Assembly (NCBI GenBank): GCA_032164245.1
Contig: JAVMKO010000003.1
Coordinates: 95,968,054-96,032,053 of the forward strand
DNA from: Sternotherus odoratus
Lineage: Eukaryota > Chordata > Testudines > Kinosternidae
DNA: 64,000 bases
Reading direction: 5' to 3'
In this document: positions 23,786 to 35,620 of the stretch, piece by piece
How positions within the stretch are numbered: the stretch's first letter is position 1
How the letters are laid out: each line of letters begins with the position of its first letter
Translations under genes and position numbers: made by a program
Notes under the pieces: generated by a model
Databases searched by the model: none
Seen by the model: only the letters and a program-made list of their open reading frames with translations
Told to the model about the DNA's origin: nothing

Positions 23786-25500
23786 CCAGGCATTTCTTAA
23801 AATCAGCCCCATAGCTTTGGAAAACGGGAATTAAAGTACTTACTGAGTTATTTTCTGAAGTTTTAATTGAGATTGGTTTGCTGTAATATAATAGTGATTT
23901 AGCTTCCATGTCCCCACTCCTTTTCTTTTTGATTAGTGACTGTAATGTTGATGCACATTGTGTCACAGCAGCTAATGAGATCTTGCATAATGAGCTTACT
24001 AATGAGATCACAGCTGCTTTTTTGTTTTACTTTCCCTCCAATTTAAATCTCACATTGCAGTAAGTGCTGTTAGTATATTTACTGTATGCAGTAATTTTTT
24101 ATTTAAAAAAAGCTTGATACAAAGTACACTCTAATGCAACACTCAGAATTTAAACTCAGAAAAGTTTGATTTTTCACAACCGCTGCAACTTGAGTTGTGT
24201 GGTTTAAATTCTTAAACAGAGTATTGCATTAGTGTATTTTTTGTAATGAATTTAAAACATAGTAGATGAGCTAATTCTTTTACTTGTTCAGGAGTGAGGA
24301 ACACACATCTGCTTGGAGCTACACTACCATTTTATCAAGTTAGTCAGTTGAAAAATTGTTTGCTGTTTAGGAGTTTTGAATTCACCTTAAACACCTTGAT
24401 CAATAGTACAGTCTGCTTTTTTTTCAAGCAAACAAACTGATTCCATTGTTTATGGGTGTTTTTAAGCAACAAATGAAGTTCAGGTAAATGTTTTTTAAAA
24501 AAATGAAAGATAACTTATGAAATACGAATTGCTAAGAAGGATTGCTAAATCCTTAAATATGTGTATTGGTGGTTGATTTGTTTTCTAATATAGATGTGCT
24601 GACATGGCAGTATATTTGGGGAAGAAAAGATTATTGAAGGTAGGTCTCCATGTAAGAATTGTTACTGGTATAGCCATGTTGATTAAGGGGTATGAATTTA
24701 TTTATTTATTTTATTTTTTACAGCATAGCTATGCCTGCACAAAAGTGTTCTAATTTGGAATTAAAAATTAGAATAAAAATGTCCTAATGTGAAATTTCAT
24801 AGATTTAAAAGCACTTGAAGAGGGAATTAAAAGCACAGTGACTTCTCCATAAATTTAGCATCACTACTGCAGCTCTGTAATAAACCAGAGGTACGGTATT
24901 TGCTTTGTGTTGGTTTCTGAAAACAGAAGGATTGTGAATTTGCACTGCAGTGATGGAGAATAACTTATGGTTGTGTTTTTATGGGTTTGAACTTTCCCCA
25001 AGGCTAAGCAAACTTTGTGTGTGGAACCAGTCAAAGTAAACGTTTTATCATTACTTGTCAAGACCGGTACATAAAATATCCATTGTTTGAAAACATATTA
25101 TGTAAAACGTTGGAATAGATTGTGTAAAGTGTGCATCCATTCCCAGTTGGCTTCAGTGAACTCTAACATTCTTCCCCTTCTCCTCCCCCGAAGTCAACAA
25201 AAGTTATTGTCTACACTCAACTGACATTAAAAAAAAATGTATTCCAGTTCTCTTACTGCCTTTTCCCACTCTCTTCCCTTATAGGTCAACAGGGCTGTGG
25301 TCTCTAGAATGTTTTGAAAATGTTTAAAAAAAAAAAAATTTAAGCCTTTCATCAGCAGTCTTGTAACACATATACCCTTGCTTTTTGGTATTTTTCTACT
25401 ACTATGTATTTTTTTTTTTTTTTACTTCAGTTAAAAGCGGGTGGAGGAATCGAGTAGTATTTGTTGCCAGCAAACTAAACGTTTTGAGTGCAGGATCCAG
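23786..25500. other. Intronic sequence with one weak MITE-like patch
   Basis: Mostly AT-rich sequence. Around 24640-24760 the phrases 'ggtatagccatgttg' and 'cagcatagctatgcc' form an imperfect inverted pair, which may be another decayed MITE. Nothing else is supported. Confidence 0.45.
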
Positions 25501-25504
25501 AACA

Positions 25505-26420
25505 TCTACACTGTGCAAAAAAACAACCCAAAACCCATGGCAGCAAGTCTGAGCCCTGGTCAGACTTGCGGGGCTCAGGCTATGGGGCTAAAAATAGCAG
25601 TGTAGGTGTTTCTTTGTGCAGCTAGGGCAGGCGTGGGCAAACCTTTTGGCCCGAGGGCCACATAAGGTTTCAAAATTGTGCGGAGGGCCTGGTAGGGAAG
25701 GCTGTGTCTCTCTCCCCCCCCCCCCCCCCAAACAGCCTGGCCCTGCCCCTTATCCAACCCCCCACCCACTTTCCGCCCCCTAACTGCCCCCCTCAGAACC
25801 TCCGACCCATCCAACCCCCCCATTCCTGATCACCCTCTCTGAAGACCACCCCACTCTAACTGCCCCCCCAGGACCCAACCCCCTATCTAAGCCCCCCTGC
25901 TCTTTGTTCTGACCCCCCCCCCAACCACCACCCCCGGCACCCCACCCACTATCGAAGCTCCCTTGCTCTTTATTCCGTAACTGTCCCCTCTCCAAAAAAC
26001 CCCCAACCTAACCCCCCCCCCCCCCCAGGAACCCACCACCTAAGCCCCCGCTTACTGTTTTCAGCTGGGCGTGGGGCCCTGCGACTGGCGGTGCTCAGCC
26101 CGGCCTTGGGCCAGGAGTGCGGGGCCCATGGCTGGCAGCGCTCAGCTCGGCGCCCCGGCCAGGGTGCGCGGGGCTAGCGGCGCTCGTCCTGGGAGTGCGG
26201 GGCCTTGCAGCTGGCGGCACTCCCCCTCCCGGTGTCCTGGTTTTTCATACTTGCTATCTGGTCACCCGAACTGGAGCCTGTGCTCTGAGCCCCACCCTTC
26301 TCACTAGTCTCAGAGCCTGGGCTCAGGCTGAGCAGGAATGTCCATGCTACTATTTCTAACCCCATACTCAGTGCAACGCTGAATCCATAGCCTTGGGCTC
26401 TGAGAGACTCTGCCACTGTA
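25505..26420. mobile_element. Foldback MITE of the 'cagtgtagac' family, split by a later insertion
   Basis: The left half (25505-25627) reads 'catctacactgtgc' to 'aatagcagtgtagg' and contains 'gcagcaagtctgagccctgg'. The right half (about 26268-26420) contains 'ctagtctcagagcctgggctcagg' style sequence and 'aatgtccatgctactattt'. Together they match the two halves of the copy at 47461-47765. The GC-rich hAT sequence between them therefore looks like a later insertion. Confidence 0.5.
25628..26267 (+). mobile_element. hAT element left end with low-complexity C-rich interior
   Basis: It starts 'CAGGCGTGGGCAAACC' followed by 'cccgagggccacat', the left terminus of the same hAT family as 19176. The interior is C-rich (about 25700-26045) with many poly-C runs and then becomes GC-rich. 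No matching right terminus was found. Near 26228-26265, 'gtcctggtttttcatac..ctggtcaccc' is a fragment of the TA-MITE seen at 23652. The composite is probably rearranged. Confidence 0.55.
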
Positions 26421-26494
26421 CATCTTTTTGCATTGTAGAAGTATCCTTGTACTAGAGACTTCCATATATGCAATATGTTAGAAAAATCGAATAT

Positions 26495-26524
26495 GGCCCT
26501 CATCTCAAAGTTTTGAGACCCCTG
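26495..26524 (+). mobile_element. Isolated hAT right terminus, 'tttgagacccctg' family
   Basis: 'gttttgagacccctg' ending at 26524 equals the right end of the element at 43877-44484. No left partner with a matching TSD was found, so this is a truncated copy. Confidence 0.45.
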
Positions 26525-28047
26525 CATTAGAGAATTACCCTTCAAAATTGTTTTGTAAATTGGACACTTACAACTAATTGGAGAATATGGAATTGCCTGC
26601 TGAGCAGGGAAAAGGGAAGGAATTATGAATTGAACAGTCCTGCACTTTGGCTGAGATAAATCTCTTTCAGTCTAATAACTTTGGGTTGATCACTTTTTAA
26701 CAGACAAACTCCAAAGATTCTCTCTCTGGCTCAACAGATAGTTCTGGTGACTGTAGTGTGCACTCATCTTCAAAATAAAATCAAAGAATTGTTTGTCCTT
26801 AACACAAAGACCCCTTGTTCCTCTTGAGGTCAAGCTGCAGTATGCAGTTTTTTCTACATCAATCCGTATTAAACTATCCGGAAAACTGCATGAGTCTCCC
26901 TCCCTTTACTCTCTTATAGTAAATCAGTTTGTGTGTGTGTGGAGGGGGGAGGGGTAGGACGGGAGGTGGGAGTGCATTTGGGAGAAGGAATATGAATCTT
27001 GAGTTAGGGTGAGGCATAATAGATTCTACCATTTCCCTTGACTCTGACTCCTGGTTAAGTTTTCAGGATCAGGCAGTTGGCTGTGAATAGGAAAACCAGA
27101 AAATAAAGTCTGACCTTAAAATAGCAACTGACGCACTTTGAATGTGAAAACTGTAATGTGAAACTGTAATGGGCTAGCTTCCCACTTGATTGAGGAAAAA
27201 AACACACCCTTCCCAACACATGCACTTTTCTATTAGTACATGACAGAAAATTGTTAACTAATAGTTAAAGTTGCTAAAAGATGTCTTGCTCCTTATTTTT
27301 ACCATGAACAGACTTACAGCATATTTTCTAGAGACTTTTCTTTAACAATTGTCATAACCCCTCATTTTTCTTGACATAGTGTCACGAGGAAATAATACTC
27401 TTGTTATTTATGAGACTGGAACATGAGTTTACTATAAGTCTTATGCATAGTAGATTAATTCAAGCAACATCTGCTGATCGGGTATTTGACAGTTGAAATA
27501 ATCTTAGGCTTCTAACATGAGCTTTAACACAGATATTTAATTCATTCTAATGTGGCACAGAGGTCAAAGATTCAATGGGCACAGATTTTTTTATTGGACT
27601 TGATCCTTTCAGATCAGTGTTGAGGCATGTTAGTTGGGCAGTGCGAGCAAGCAGCTGCCTATATGGTTAATATTCTGTGGGATGAAAATGATGACTCCAG
27701 TTTTTGTTCAGAAGCTGTCAGTCTGGCACCTTCTATACAGGCATTATCTTAATTGCTCTTTAAAATGGTATCTAAATTAAAAAATGCTTAAAGGAGCATG
27801 TTAGTGTTTCCTTTGAAAAAAATGTCTCCATTTAAAGGGGAGCAATGAATGTAGGAAGCAAGACTTCCCTTTCACAGGTCTTTCATAATTTAAAGATGTT
27901 GAAATACTGTGGAAGATAATTCAATTTTTTTCTCTCTTTTGTACTATTTTAAACACACTGCCAGGTCAAATTTGATCCCAAATGTAGGTTGTTTAAATAC
28001 CAAGCTTTTATAAAGTTAAGATCAGTAGAATGTGTCTGCAACCCAGA
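26525..28047. other. Intronic sequence, nothing specific recognised
   Basis: AT-rich. A G-rich patch at 26930-26985 follows a short TG run. No gene or repeat assignment is made. Confidence 0.55.
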
Positions 28048-28168
28048 CATTGCAGCATTGTTTTCATCATCATCATCAATCCTCTTCACTCCCACTGGAG
28101 TATAAGGCACCAACAAATCTCCTCCATGCCTCTCGATCTTGGGCAAGCCAGCATTGCAGCATTGTTTT
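28048..28168 (-). mobile_element. 5'-truncated LINE 3' tail with (GAT)n end and 17 bp TSD
   Basis: An insert of 87 bp (28065-28151) is bracketed by the perfect 17 bp direct repeat 'cattgcagcattgtttt' (28048-28064 and 28152-28168). On the minus strand the insert reads through a short coding-like end (LPKIERHGGDLLVPYTPVGV followed by KRIDDDDE) into a GAT microsatellite tail. This is the layout of a non-LTR retrotransposon C-terminus with a (GATn) 3' tail, severely 5' truncated. The exact LINE clade (RTE-like or other) is not resolved. Confidence 0.75.
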
Positions 28169-28507
28169 AGAGCATGAGAATTTTGCAAGCGAATCTGACA
28201 AATTTGTTAATTGTCCAAGCTAAGTGAAACATTACTGTGGCCAGATTATTAAAACTGACATAACTTTAAAAAATAATGCAGTGTTTGTAAACTAGTGAAC
28301 AGGCTGTTTGCCTGAAAATAGCACCTGTTTGGTGGTGGTCCTACAGGGAAAGAATGAAGTGGATTCTGGTGACTCATTCTTGCAGGTGGGTTATTTCTCC
28401 TGCTGGGTATAATGGATATGGGGACAGCTCACTTGAGGGGAGGCCCTAAGCTGTGGGGCTGGGCAGTCCTGAGGTAGGTACCCTAGGAATGGCTAAGCCT
28501 AGGGAGA

Positions 28508-29062
28508 CTCTAAGGCAGAGGTCTCAAACTCTGTTTACCTTAGGGCCAGAGCCAGTCTTCAAATCCTCCCAGCGGGCCAATAATGTCATTGAAGATGGTG
28601 TACAGAAAAGAAAATGTTTATATTTTTTATTTTGAATTTCTTAGAAATAATAGGACTGTCATACAACTTTAAACTCTCTGGCAGGCAAAGAATTGTATAG
28701 CGTTTTCCAGACACCTGGCAATGCTTCAGTTCTGTCCGTTTATGTTTGTCCTCCGTGACTAAGCAGTTGAAACCTTCAGGATTGCGGGAAGGTGTGCATT
28801 AGATTGTTGTTTTTGGTATTTTGTTTATATTAATTGTGGTGGGACGGGGGGAATGATGCTGCCACCATGGCTGATTGTGCCCGGCAGCTAGTGATGATAC
28901 CTGTGTCCCTCTCCTGCAGCCTATGGGTGGGCGGTGTGCAGCTGACATTGGACATTGCCAATAGTGTATCTGCATGCATCTCTCCTCCGCGGACCTCAGT
29001 GGGGAGGTTCTCAGGCTGCAGATGGCCCACAGGCTGGGACTTTGAGACCCCCTTCTGTAAGG
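28508..29062 (+). mobile_element. hAT-type element, 'cagaggtctcaaac' family
   Basis: Left terminus 'CAGAGGTCTCAAACT' begins at 28516. The right terminus reads 'tttgagacccccttctg' to about 29057. Flanks 'ctctaagg' (28508-28515) and 'ctgtaagg' (29055-29062) match 7 of 8 but overlap the apparent right end, so the exact boundary is uncertain. No transposase is present. The + and - frames at 28799-29104 are spurious. Confidence 0.6.
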
Positions 29063-29789
29063 TAATGTGCCTGTGATTGAGGGACTCCACTTCCTGACTA
29101 CCACATTGTTGCCTTAGGGCTGACTAAACTTGATAGTATAATGGAAATCTGATTTCACTGGCTGTTAAGCCACAAAATTTTGGTTAGTGTATTTAAATTG
29201 CAGTAGAAAAACTAGTGTCTGACTAACTGAAGCATTCATTTTCATCAAAAATATTTGATCCATTTGGCAAAGTTTGGGTCCTCTTAACTATTTTCACCAT
29301 AAATGCTAGTGTGTTGTCCCATGTGTGCACATATATGGGGAAACTGAAACTCATGGTTCCGAGGTATTAGTATGATTTGAGAGAGAGATTTTTAAAGCAT
29401 GACTTTCTGTATTTGCAATTCCTTGGGCAAGTTGATAGGAGGGTAAGGAAGGCACCATTTGATTAATTAAAAAAATCTAGAAAATCATAATTTGCTTCTG
29501 CTATGGCAGGGGGGCCTCACTCTCCACCCCTTCCCTTCTGGTCCAAGCCCAGCTCTAGGTCCACGGTTACTAGGTTACTGTTATCAGTTAATTCTCAGAA
29601 CATGATACGTTGATATTTTTTTTAAATTGGGTATCAGCAAAGAAGTGATTCAGTGGCATTGATTATCAGCTGTATTATGCTAAGAGTTGTAATGAGCCAC
29701 TGGTTTTCAGCCAGAAATTAATGGAATCCATCTGTAAATGATGTGCACATAGTTTCATAACATATTGCATAAGAAGTTAGGGATCTGTT

Positions 29790-29885
29790 TCAGGAGCAGG
29801 TGAGGTTCTGTAGCCTGCAGTGTGCAGGAGGTCAGACTAGATTAGCACAATGGTATCTTCTGACTCTAAAGTCTGAGATTGTATT
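29790..29885 (+). mobile_element. CR1 LINE 3' end fragment
   Basis: 'gcaggaggtcagactagat' followed by 'acaatggtatcttctgac' is the characteristic 3' end of CR1 non-LTR retrotransposons (ggtcagactagatgat...ggtcccttctggcctt). Upstream coding sequence is absent, as expected for the usual 5' truncation. Confidence 0.8.
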
Positions 29886-31399
29886 ACAAAATCTTTGTTT
29901 TTACTTAGTTCTTGAACATTTTTACTGATCGATGGTAGGATTAAGAGTACTAGCTAGTAGCTGAAACTTTGGAGACTTGTCACTGTGGAGGACCTGCTTA
30001 AACAAGGTTGGTGGCACCTTCCATGCTAAGAGAAGAGCACCAATTAACTGAATTTGGCAAGGCTGGAGCTGGAGTTGATCAAATATCGGGGAAAAAGTTG
30101 AAGATGCTGGGACAAATGCGCACTGTGGGCAAGACTCACTTAATACTTGGTCCTGTGAAATAGGTTGTGAAAAGACCACCCATTTCTTCTGCAGTAAGTT
30201 GGAAGCCCAACAGCATCCATTCAGCATAATTTCAACACATGAGACACCCAAGAAGCTGTATGAAGCAGTCATTTTTAGCAAGAATATTGATGGAAAGTAA
30301 AGTTAAGATGGTGCATTTAATCCCAAAGGCACCCATGCATATGACTTTATATATCGCACCAAGTGCTACATCAAGAATTAGTATAATGTATCAAAAGGTA
30401 AAAACCACAGACATTCTGATTTTACTCCGTCAACTGTGCTACTCAACTGGAGTCAATAAATTGCCTTGCAGAGACTCTAAAAGGCTGGGAATGTGGTGGG
30501 AATAGCCACTGAAGAGTCAAGTACAGAGAAATATGGTCTCTGCCCAGGACTGAAGACTAACAAATGCTTTAAGAGCCTTTTTTGCTGACACTTTAAGATG
30601 AACTGTTGAATATGGATGTAATTTTTAGAAATTGTATCTGCAGAAATGAATCAGAGCTTACTCTTAAAAGATCTAAAAGACATAGCGCTATCAAAAGTGG
30701 ATGGAAGAAATGAACAGTATTATGGGGACTCTTGTAGCTGCTACTCCTCCCCCCCCCACCAGGGAAGCATTTTGTTTTGCAGTATGTAGGAGTTTCAGGG
30801 CATCAGCTGTGGATTCCAAACCTGAAATAATAACAGCATGCGACCTGTAGCAATCATAGATGGTATGGCCGAGGTACAAGCTGTCGACAAAACTGTGAAC
30901 ATGCTGAGATTTGGCTGAATGCTTCATTATGAGGCTACAGAGAATACTGGATCTGTGATTAAATCTCCTTGTGTTTTGACACACATGCAGAGGAATCAAA
31001 AATATTACCCAAAAGAAGAGACTCCATGGTATTGCACCATTCCAATACAAAAATTACTGATTCCACATACATCTCCAATGTTATAGTGCAGAAGCTACTG
31101 TCACGTACTTTGCAGAAAAAACACTCCAGAATTTTGTAGTGCCATGGCATAATGGAGCTGCCATCTTGCACTGTTCAGTGGAGTTTCTTTGTAGTTCCTA
31201 AGAAGAGGAAGACACTACTCTTGTATTGCTATAAATGCCATAGAGAGAGGTGCTAGTACGCACCAGAGAATTGAACAGGACAAATTTTCTAATGCTTTCT
31301 GAAATACACTCCCCAAGACTGTTTTTGTGCATGCTGCTGGTGGACAGAATTTCTGTATAGCGCTTAATCTCTATGGTTAGAAAGTTTGTAACTCCATGC
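29886..31399. other. Intronic sequence with unexplained minus-strand open frames
   Basis: Minus-strand frames at 29922-30281, 30691-31050 and 30959-31171 are longer than the local background. They have no recognisable domain, splice context or poly-A signature. They may be remnants of an unidentified processed pseudogene or repeat, or chance. Confidence 0.3.
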
Positions 31400-31860
31400 T
31401 TGAATGAGTATAGCAGTAGGAATGTGCTACTGACCAGGATAATGTCAGTGATTGTGAAATGATGAGGGAGAGGTGAGAGGCTACAAAAACTTAAAATCCA
31501 GTATTAATGGCAGAGTTCCACTATCCCCATATTGACTGAGTAAATGTCACCTCAGGACAGGATGCAGCGATACAATTTCTAGACATGATTAATGACGGCT
31601 TCTTGAAGCAACTAGTAGTGAAACTCACAAGGGGAGAGACAATTCTTGACTTAGTCCTAAGTAGAGCACAGGATCTGGTCCAAGAGGTGACTATAGCTGA
31701 ATCTCTCATCAATAGCAATCATAATGTAATTAAATGTAACATCTTAGGATGGGGAAGAAGGGAAGAGAAATACCCACTGCAGTAGCATTTAACTTCAGAA
31801 ATGGGAACGGCACAAAAATGAGGAAACTAGGAAAATGGATATGAAAAGTCAAGAGTGAAC
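31400..31860 (+). mobile_element. CR1 LINE ORF2 endonuclease-region fragment
   Basis: The + strand encodes a degenerate stretch around 31585-31785 with TRGETILDLVLSRAQDLVQE followed by SLINSNHNVIKCNILG. This corresponds to the C-terminal part of the CR1 endonuclease (TRG..ILDLVL...S.HN). Upstream at 31405-31560, 'ccatattgactga' and 'gtcacctcaggacagg' are typical CR1 phrases. Stops and frameshifts interrupt the upstream part. It is a dead fragment with both ends missing. Confidence 0.85.
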
Positions 31861-32859
31861 ATGGAGATAGACTTGTCACATGAATGTAGTGTATTCAGGA
31901 AGGAGAGGAAATTGGGATGGTCTTGCTGTTTGCTCTGCATTGACGCCATGAGCATTGGTGGGGGAGAAGAAAAAGTAAGGTATTAAATAAACTAGTATAA
32001 CTTAATGTGGGGCCATGAAACTAAAATACCTTGGTCATAAACCTGTGGATATTGTATGGTGTCACTGAAGTGCCTGCCATGACTGCATTTCCATTACTTA
32101 ACATTGCTTTTAAGTTTAATGTTAATTATATATTTTTCTTGAATTAACATTTGGTGTTCATATTGCAACATCTCTATAACGTATGCTACCCTAACTGGTG
32201 TTTTCACTGTTGTAATTCCATCTTAATTTGGTTTTTGTCTGGTAATTCTTTTAGGTGTCTGGCATTTACATATAAAACTTAAGCAGCGGTAGAAATCCCC
32301 CCCCCCCTCCACAAAGTTGGTTGAAAATACACAGAAAACATTTTTAGTGAGCAGAAGCCATTTAAAAAAATCTTGCAATGAATGACTATAATAAACAAAG
32401 GATAATACTTCAGGATGTTTCAATTAACTGTCCTTGAAGCCGTTTAATACACAGAACTATTTCTGAAGTCCCAAAATATAGCAGTGTGAGCTGTCCTTTG
32501 ATCTTTTCTAACTCTGGCAAATGTAGTGCAAATAGTAGTCGTGAGACTTGAGTTCACCAGCTCATTCCTTTTCAATATATTCTTTCCTTAAACAGTACAT
32601 TTCCAGTGCATCTGGAGTTAGCTGTACATTGCAATAGCTTTGCCTATGTTAGCACTCTAAAAATAGCATTGTGGCTGTGGTGGAGGCTTGGTCTAGCTGC
32701 CACAGTACAACCCTGTTTTAGATCCTAAATACATACTTGGGTGACTAGCCTGTGGTGGTGCTATGGCCTCACTGCAGTAGGTATTGTAATTCCTATGGCT
32801 GGAGCGCAGCTGGGACGGCACAGCTTCTTCCCCTCAAACACTGAGATGCACTCCGAGCA

Positions 32860-33213
32860 CTCCACACCTGGCTGAGCAAACAGGAAGGGGATTTTCAAAA
32901 TTCCCAGGGAATTTAAAGGGCAGGACTGATGGTTGGTCACCGGAGGACAGAGCAGCAGAGTTCAAAAGTGATGACCAGAGTGGCTAGAACAGACATTGTG
33001 GTACAATTCCAGAGGCCAATCAGAGCATGGGAAGTGGTGGACAGTACATCCCTCGGCCTGCGCTGCTTTCTGCAGCCCCTATTGACCTGGAGCAGTGAAC
33101 TGCGGCCGGTGGGAGGTGCGATCGTCTGAACCTGCAGAGGTGGCAGGTAAACGGACTGGTGCACGAGGGGCTTCCCCTGAACAAGCGGTGGACCACCGTT
33201 GAGAACCACTGAT
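32860..33213 (+). mobile_element. Truncated hAT-like element with right terminus
   Basis: 'gttgagaaccactg' (33200-33213) is a hAT right end of the 'cagtggttctcaac' type. The preceding GC-richer sequence ('ctgcggccggtgggagg' near 33100) fits such an element. No left terminus or TSD was found. Confidence 0.45.
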
Positions 33214-33526
33214 GTTGAGGATGACAATGACTAGTGTGTTAATTATTTTTCAAATGATTGTATATCTCTATTACACTGTAGAGGTAGTTCATTAACTCTC
33301 AAGGCATCACACTTCCCAGAGTTTCAGAATCGTCTAGCAGACTGCCTGAGCAGGTCATTAAACTTGGGACATAAATGGTCTCCCAGCATGATGATTCTAA
33401 GATCAGTGTTTTCAAGTAGGGGAAGTTCCTGAAGTGGATTTCTTCACAATTTGCCAGAACAGAAAACGTCCCCAATTCTGTTCAAGAGTGGGTTGCTGTC
33501 CTGGGTCTATCTCAGATTCTCTCCTG

Positions 33527-33543
33527 TTCTCTTGGGATAAGGA

Positions 33544-33584
<41 letters not shown>

Positions 33585-33611
33585 CACACATGGTCCTTAT
33601 CCCAAGAGAAT
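33527..33611. repeat. Hairpin-forming inverted repeat flanking a (GT)n tract
   Basis: Left arm 'ttctcttgggataaggaccg' plus 'tgtgtg' (33527-33552) is the reverse complement of 'cacaca' plus 'tggtccttatcccaagagaa' (33585-33611), with one visible mismatch. The loop is a (GT)n microsatellite. Confidence 0.9.
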
Positions 33612-33842
33612 GAGAGAGATATTATATCTATATCTCTATCTCTATATAGAGATAAAGATTATATAGAGATTATATATATTCTATGATAGATTTTATATGT
33701 GTGTGTGTGTGTATACACACATGGTCCTTATCCCAAGAGAATGAGAGAGATATTATATCTATATCTGTATCTCTATATAGAGATAAAGATTATATAGCGA
33801 TTATATATATTCTATGATAGATTTTATATATGTGTGTGTGTG
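33581..33842 (+). repeat. 131 bp tandem duplication, AT-rich
   Basis: The unit beginning 'tatacacacatggtcctta' occurs at 33581 and again at 33712. The two copies differ at only a few positions (for example 'ctatctc' versus 'ctgtatc', and 'tagagatt' versus 'tagcgatt'). Each copy contains the right arm of the hairpin above and (TA)-rich 'ctatatagagata' modules. Confidence 0.9.
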
Positions 33843-35235
33843 TATATATATATCCATCGGTGCCACTTGCTCCCAGAGTGGTGGTCAAGCTCAGGCTAGA
33901 ATGAGGCAGAATAAGCTTTGTTGCTCCAGCTTTGGCCAAGGCAGCCATGGTACATTGGTCTGTGTGGGTTGTCTACCTGCTGTGTTTGATAACCATTCCT
34001 TTTGTCACTAGTCAAAGATTTGGTTTGCCAGACTCACAGGTGGGTGTTGTACCCAAATTTTTGAGTGCTGCATCTTACAGCATGGTTTCCCAGTGGTTAA
34101 ATCTAGAGAAGTTGTGCTGTTCAGAGGTAGTCCAGAATGCCTAATGGTGAGAAACTATCCACAAGAACTGCTTGCCTTAATAAATGGAAGCATTTTCCCC
34201 TCTGGCAGGTTAGCCGTAGTGCATCTACTATGCAATCTACAATTCAAAAAATGTTGGACTCTTTTACACCTTAGTCACGGCTAGCATTGATCTCCATCAA
34301 GATGCACCCTAGATATCTGCCAAGCAGCTATTTGAATCTTTGTTCACACATTTGTAAGACACTGGGCAATTACTTGCCCATTAAGGGAAGACTCAGGTGA
34401 GGAAGTGGTCTTGCAGACCTTTTTCTGATGATCTCTAGCCCCAACTCTGTCAAACACCTTCAGTGTAATGGATAAATGCAATCACTTGAAGAAAAAATAG
34501 TTAATCACCTTGTACTGGATGTTGCATATGCCTATTACACATCCGATCCTCTTCCACCAATGCATCAGTCTGTTATCTAGATTCTGGTACACAGGAATTG
34601 AAGGATGGGCAAGGCAGTTCTACTCCTTATGCCCTTGGCTCAGAGCATGAGGAAAGCCGATGTCCATGTGTGGGCACCTCTGCAAGTACTTCTAGGGAAA
34701 ACCCTCCCTGAACCACTACACAAGAGGTGCACACACCTACAGTGTAATGGACATATAAGAATTGCAAGAAGGTGAGTAACAGTTTTTTCTGTTAGATCAA
34801 GTGGCAGAAGCCTGGATTGAAAGCAGAAGCCCTGCTGATGAACTGTGGATGGCAATATGATGCCAAACAATGGAATTTTTTTTCTTTAGTTTGGCTCTGT
34901 TACTTCAATGTAACACTTTTTTGTGTAGTTTGCTAGATTTTTTTTAAAGCAATTATTCAAAAGTTAGTAAATGCCAGTATTAAGGTTGCTGTATGCATTA
35001 TGATAGTCTTTAATGTATGTGATCACATTTATTTTTTGTTATCATGCTGTGCCCAGAATGCATGGTACTCAGCAGGTAATCAATAATTTGTTTTCTCCTC
35101 ATTGTTCAGTGAGTGGCCCAAGATCTTATTTACTACACACTTTTCAGTAAGAAAAGAATAATTCTGCTGTGAAGATAAAATTTCCTTGGGTTTTTCTATG
35201 ACATTCATTACTGTAGTATGTGTGTCACAAACATT
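33843..35235. repeat. Mixed intronic sequence with a dispersed repeat at about 34540-34790
   Basis: Within 34540-34790 the phrases 'gaggtgcacacaccta', 'gtaatggacatataaga' and 'agaaggtgagtaac' resemble a turtle dispersed repeat that reads '..tggaatggacatgaac..gaaggtgagtaac'. Identity is from memory of the phrase set. The flanks contain nothing recognisable. Confidence 0.35.
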
Positions 35236-35239
35236 AATG

Positions 35240-35620
35240 ATCTTCACTGAGGGCCTGGTATTACCTCTATTTTACGGATAGGGCACTTAGGCAGACAGGT
35301 GAAAGGTATCTACTAATTTTGAGCACCCAATCTGAGATCTGACTTTTCCCAGAGTATGTAGCATTATATAGCACTTTATATATTCAAGCCCAGCTCCCAT
35401 TGGCTTCAGTTCCAGCTATGGCTCAACACTCTGTAAAGTAGCCCCTCCCTGCCAAATCTCAAGTTGGGCACCCAGCAAATGAGGAACACAGAATTAGTGA
35501 CCACATGTAAAAGTTTGGTTTAAGTGACTTGCCTGGCAGCACATAGGAGGGGCTCTGTGGTAGAGGCAAGGATAGAATCCAGTGTTCAGTTGGGGGGGAA
35601 ACAGTATATGATTAAAGACT
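35240..35620 (-). mobile_element. MIR-like SINE relic interrupted by another repeat
   Basis: 'ggtattacctctattttacggat' (near 35260) and 'aagtgacttgcctggcagcacat' (near 35520) are two parts of a MIR/CORE-SINE-like sequence that are normally adjacent. The roughly 220 bp between them ('gagcacccaatctgag' to 'ggaacacagaattagtg') is a separate repeat that appears to have inserted. Highly diverged. Confidence 0.5.

Noticed and set aside
29922..31480. Possible processed pseudogene on the minus strand
   Set aside because: Some frames look protein-like, including one from about 31480 down to 31205. But part of it is antisense to a CR1 fragment, no protein family was recognised, and no poly-A or TSD was seen.
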